DNA of 64,000 nt from Branchiostoma belcheri (Eukaryota > Chordata > Leptocardii > Amphioxiformes > Branchiostomatidae), in assembly GCF_001625305.1 (NCBI RefSeq), contig NW_017804520.1:113214-177213 (forward strand). The letters are read 5' to 3'. Both the position numbers and the translations under genes were made by a program. The stretch's first letter is position 1. The number at the start of each line of letters is the position of its first letter. Shown piece after piece: positions 59,851-64,000 of this stretch. Under the pieces are notes generated by a model. That model saw nothing but the letters and a program-made list of their open reading frames with translations. It did not search any database and had not been told where the DNA came from.

Positions 59851-60419
59851 GCCAGTCATTATACGAACATTGGATCCGCAGAATAAAACTGGCTGGAAGT
59901 TGCGTTAGACATGATAAAGCTGTACTGTAGCATCTAAACTACATGTAGTGCTTTGGGCTACAGATGGTAAAAAGAAGTTGAGGGAAGTTAAAAGCTATTT
60001 ATTTAGACAGTAGAAGATGAAGCCGCTATGGTGGAAGCGAGGAAAATTAAATCCTTGGCGGAAGACAGCGAACGATGGAAATTGCTTCCAAGTTCGGTTC
60101 GTACGGAAATACGACCAAAGTAGGTGACAAAGCGAATCCACCAAAAACTGAACTGACGTCTGAACATCAGTTTTAACATTGATGGATGACTGAAATATAC
60201 CTTCCAACAGCCTCCAGCTCACGTGGGCCCTGTAAGTATGGGACCTTGAACTTTCCAAGAGGATTTGTCGCCCGCTGACTCAGAACGTCAACCAGAAGGT
60301 TGGTCTCAACAGTCGTCTTCCTCCCTGGAAGCGTATCCAGGAGGCTTTCCTCAGTCAGAGCGTCCTTTACGATAGAGTTACCAACGACATAACCGCATTC
60401 CTCTACAGCAAAGGATTTG

Positions 60420-60505
60420 CCAATTTTGTACTTTAGATAATATTGAAGATGAATGCCATTTTGTTGTTAATTGTACTTGTATACGTGTATAATAGATAAG
60501 TTCCC
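60420..60505 (+). pseudogene. RT-associated zinc-finger relic
   Basis: + strand reading 'FCTLDNIEDECHFVVNCT' fits the C-x-H-x-C motif that closes many non-LTR RT proteins. Heavily decayed around it. On the opposite strand a 97-codon frame without ATG (60173-60466) is also open; see findings. Confidence 0.35.
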
Positions 60506-60944
60506 AAACTTTAGACATTTAGACAGAATATAAAAATTTTACATTCCTTATGAAACTTGACAAACAATGTATCATTAGCCCAATATGTTCTTACATCTAT
60601 AACTGCCTAAAGAAGCGAGAAGAAGTTGAACTTGTAAATAGTAGACCACATTAGTATGTATAGTTTAAGTGTTGTTGCTGTATTCTTTCCTTGTTTATTC
60701 ATGACCTGTACTTAGCTTGTTAGAGCACAAACGTACAAGAAAGGTTTTTCATTCATTCAATATGCATGAAAGAAGTTCCACGTGATTTTAATTTCAGAGA
60801 AGTGAAGTCTTAAAAAGCGTAGGTGGTTCTTTATGATCATGTTTCTCACTGAAGGAAACTGTTATGTTTATTAGTTTGATATTTCTAGTTGACAAAACAA
60901 CAGTTACATGTAGATGGCTTCACAGCTGGTTGTGCTGGATGAGA

Positions 60945-61270
60945 TGCCATTTGAAACGGTCGATGCCATTTCGATGAATGGTCGATGCCATATCCGAGCG
61001 TCCAAAAACGAATTCAAAGTAATATATACTATAAAAAGCAATATTCTAATTGCAAATAGAGGGAGGGCCATGTAGAATTGTAAATATTAGTGAAAAAATT
61101 AGTGACCGGATTCGAACACGGGTCCAAAAGTGTAGCTCTAATTTAAAACCCTAAACCCTAACCTATACCCTAACCTCTACGCCACGAAATATCACGGTGT
61201 GGATGGCCCGTGCTGATAAACTTAAAGTTAGCCTTTCTACGAAATGGCATCGACCGTTTAAAATGGCATC
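60945..61270. mobile_element. Element with inverted ends around a tRNA-like core
   Basis: The end atgccatttgaaacggtcga, with a following gatgccatttcg, is inverse to cgaaatggcatcgaccgttt at 61240. On the - strand, 61190-61096 has an A box (TGGCGTAGAGGTTAG) and a B box (GTTCGAATCC), separated by a telomere-like stretch. Confidence 0.45.
61146..61180. repeat. Interstitial telomere-like CCCTAA block
   Basis: aaccctaaaccctaaccta followed by taccctaacct: four CCCTAA units with small spacers, inside the tRNA-like core described at 60945-61270. Confidence 0.7.
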
Positions 61271-61739
61271 GACTGTTTACGAGACGGAAATTAGCACCGC
61301 CGTCTGTCCGGCTCTTCACAATGAAGGCCGTGTGGTTTTCTCGCTCACAAGTTTCCCAACAAAAAAAGCTGTCCTGTCTTGTTCCCAGATAAAAATGAGT
61401 CATTTCCGTTACGAGGTGCGGGGCGGGTCCAGGTAACCCTGCCGTTTGGAAAGATCATTAGCGGTGCCATAGAAAATGAAACCTGACAGTCGGCTAGCCT
61501 AGGTGCCAGACCCCGCGCTCTAAGGAGGGGTTAGTGATTACGAATTACGCAAAATTTTCGCCACCGAATGCGAATTGAATTCTCAGAGCTGATTACATTT
61601 TACGCGTTGCGGCTAATGTACTATTACAAATTACGTTGATTTTTGTGGAGGCTGCCGGATTACGAATACTGAAATGGCCTGATTACGCTTTACGAAAAAA
61701 AAGTCATGCAGGCCCCGTTAGAATAAAGAAAGAAAATTA

Positions 61740-61945
61740 ACTAGTAATCCCGTCGACATAAAAACCCAGTATGAAATTGGCCAGGCAGTATGCATTTGCC
61801 AGAGAGGGTCCAGTTAGCCACCGGTCAGGGTAGCGACCAACCAAACAAAAAAAAAAACGGCCATATATAAAAAAATCTTCCCCATCAACCTCTGCTTGGA
61901 GAGTAGGAGTATAGTGTCGCACGGCGTCTGGCATCCAGGCTACAA
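61740..61945. repeat. End fragment related to the minisatellite MITE
   Basis: 'aaaaatcttccccatcaacc' and 'tctgcttggagagtagg' match the right end of the 38025-38726 and 52742-53091 elements. The left part shows nothing recognisable. Confidence 0.4.
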
Positions 61946-62286
61946 TTGCTGCGACTTTGTACAGGGACCATTATTACCAGACTACCATGTTGCTGATTAA
62001 GTAAACCAAAGTAAACAGTACGTCATCCAAATACGTGAACTTCAACATCACTAGCAACGACTAACGGTGTATTTAGAAGTTCGGCCTCTTGTTTGAAGTC
62101 CTGAGGTGTGTTTCCATGGGAGCCAGCTTAATAGCACATGGTGGGAAGGTATTGGTTGCTGTACGTGGACAGCTCATCAGCTAGTGGAATGGTTTTGGGT
62201 AGACAATTCAGCCCCACCCCTGCTGCGTCGCTGTAGAATTTTGTAGAAAAACATAAACGTCCTAGTCGTAGTTTAGACGTACTTTA

Positions 62287-62510
62287 GGCCACACCAATTT
62301 GATTTCTTGGGTAATGGATTCACCCGCTTCATTTTTTTTTTCTGATTTCAAAAAAAATTAGAATCAACTGCGAAATGCTCATATTTTGCCCTGAACAGTT
62401 GAAAACACTTTTCTTTCTAATATATATTTTATAAGTTATTACAATTATTCCATTTTTCAAGACATACCATAACAAGTACATCAATGACGCAGTCACATTC
62501 ATTGTGCGGT
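62287..62510. mobile_element. Tourist-like MITE, family A, truncated
   Basis: TTA then GGCCACACCAATTTGATTTC, followed by the family interior (aactgcgaaatgctcatatt, ccctgaacagttgaaaacac). The right terminus is absent. Confidence 0.55.
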
Positions 62511-62624
62511 TATCCCTAGCGTAATGTTTGATAGAAGCGATAGAAGAACCGCCCATTTTTTATACACCAATATGTAATCACAAGACGCGATGACGGCACA
62601 CGTTTTTCAACTTATATCAATAGG

Positions 62625-62790
62625 GACAGGGACAATACAATACTCAATTTTACCAGAGTAAAGAGAGTAAAGTCATGTAAAGTACCTTTCCCAAGGGCAC
62701 AAGATCGGTGACATGGGAAGGGTTCGAACCCGCAACCTCTCGGCTACCGACTGCGCCACACGACCCGACCGACTGCGCCACATGATCCCA
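62625..62790 (-). repeat. tRNA-derived SINE, family S (clearest copy)
   Basis: On the - strand: GTGTGGCGCAGTCGGTAG (A box, duplicated) then GCGGGTTCGAACCC (B box), then 'gatcttgtgcccttgggaaa'. It matches the bodies at 16527 and 52535. Confidence 0.65.
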
Positions 62791-63009
62791 CGAGCCGCCC
62801 ATTTACAATGATGTAACATCACAGCGGCTAACTTAATTTCTGTTTGAAAGATTGCTGAATTCAAATGTTCTACTTCTCAAGACACATCCATGACAGTTCC
62901 AAGAATGTCCTCAATGTCGTCGGGTAAGCCCGACGACGTCGATTGTCACATTGTCCCGTGAATTCAAAAGGTTTTTTTATATGTCCATGTTAATTGCTTT
63001 ACTGTATGT

Positions 63010-64000
63010 TGGGGGTGGTTTTGATCCCGTCGGTGGATATGGTAGTCCCGGAGGGCGTGGTTGTGATCCCGCCGGTGGATATGGTAGTCCCGGAGGGGGT
63101 GGTTGTGATCCCGTCGGTGGATATGGCAGTCCCGGAAGGGGTGGTTGCGATCCTGTCGGTGGATATGGCAGTCCCGGAGGGGGTGGTTGTGATCCTGTCG
63201 GTGGATATGGCAGTCCCGGAGGGGGTGGTTGTGATCCTGTCGGTGGATATGGTCCCGGAGGGGGTGGTTGTGATCCTGTCGGTGGATATGGCAGTCCCGG
63301 AGGGGGTGGTTGTGATCCCGTCGGTGGATATGGCAGTCCCGGAGGGGTTGCTTGTGATCCCGTCGGTGGATATATTCCCGGAGGGGGTGGTTGTGATCCC
63401 GTCGGTGGATACGGTCCCAGAGGGGGTGGTTGTTATCCCGTCTGTGGATTCGGTAGTCCCGGAGGGGTTGGTTGTGATCCTGTCGGTGGATATGGTAGTC
63501 CCGGAGGGGGTGGTTGTGATCCTGTTGGTGGATATGGCAGTCCCGGAGGGGTTGGTTGTGATCCCGTCGGTGGATATGGTCCCGTCGGGGGTGGTTGTGT
63601 TCCCGTCGGTGGATATGGCAGTCCTGGAGGGGGTGGTTGTAATCCCGTCGGTGGATATGGTCCCGGAAGGGACCGTTGTGATCCTGTCGGTGGATATGGT
63701 CCCGGAGGGGGTGGTTATGATTCCGTCGGTGGATATGGTCTCGGAGGGGGTGGTTGTGATCCCGTCGGTGGATATGGTCCCGGAGGGGGTGGTTGTGATC
63801 CCGTCGGGGTATTTGGTCCCGGAGGGGTGGTTGTGATCCGTCGGTGGATATGGTAGTCCCGGAGGGGTGGTTGTGATCCCGTCGGCGGATATGGTAGTCC
63901 CGGAGGGGTGGTCTTGATCCCGTCGGTGGATATGGTCCCGGTGAGGGTGGTTGTGATCCCGTCGGTGGCTATGTCAGTCCGGAGGGGTGGTTGTGATCTT
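63010..64000 (+). repeat. 42/39-bp GC-rich minisatellite at the window edge
   Basis: At least 23 units of the type ggttgtgatcccgtcggtgg atatggcagtcccggagggg (shown in two parts), 42 bp with 39-bp variants lacking 'agt' or 'ggc'. Unit length is a multiple of three up to about 63825, so open frames cross it: one gives CDPVGGYGSPGGGG repeats from an ATG at 62951, another VVIPSVDMAVPEG. After 63825, units of 40-41 bp break every frame. Read as non-coding, though a glycine-rich secreted protein cannot be excluded. Confidence 0.85.

Overview
The window looks like a piece of an invertebrate deuterostome genome, most likely amphioxus (Branchiostoma). The genes have many small exons with GT-AG introns, the intergenic and intronic DNA is rich in MITEs, CR1-like, DIRS and Penelope-like relics, and 'tacatgta'-type simple sequence is frequent. 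The species is an inference; no sequence comparison was run.

Three gene bodies can be supported, all on the + strand. (1) 10948-34410: 26 coding exons, 5' end not found, encoding at least 1260 residues. The protein joins an N-terminal class V, PLP-dependent, cysteine-desulfurase-like domain, a long low-complexity linker, and a C-terminal TtcA-type PP-loop tRNA-thiolase domain. A possible sulfur donor and a possible sulfur user therefore sit in one polypeptide. This is the most interesting gene here. (2) 43258-45429: a leucine-rich-repeat cell-surface-type gene, apparently broken. Its C-terminal tail is in another reading frame and is split by a ~271-bp insertion with a 7-bp target duplication. 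GC-rich candidate leader exons lie upstream from 39426. (3) 47729-56997: mitochondrial ribosomal protein L10 (uL10m), five coding exons, complete at 255 residues, with a CR1-type retrotransposon in intron 1.

Layout. 1-4445: no gene, several MITEs. 4446-9185: a DIRS-type tyrosine-recombinase retrotransposon with inverted termini, an internal complementary region, gag-RT-RNaseH and YR coding regions, and three visible lesions. 9186-10947: a Penelope-like GIY-YIG relic inside a perfect 42-bp inverted repeat, and a hAT-like MITE. 10948-34410: fusion gene. 34411-36890: probable 3' UTR. 37011-42500: two opposed copies of an AT-rich element, a minisatellite-bearing MITE and candidate leader exons. 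43258-45429: LRR gene. 45430-47728: microsatellites, a CTCF-like pair and a third AT-rich element. 47729-56997: MRPL10. 57000-62950: MITEs, RT relics, SINEs, two orphan candidate exons. 63010-64000: a 42/39-bp minisatellite running off the window.

A pattern that the individual features do not explain: all nine short GGCC-ended MITEs inside the fusion gene lie within about 80 bp of an exon. One exon is sandwiched between two of them.
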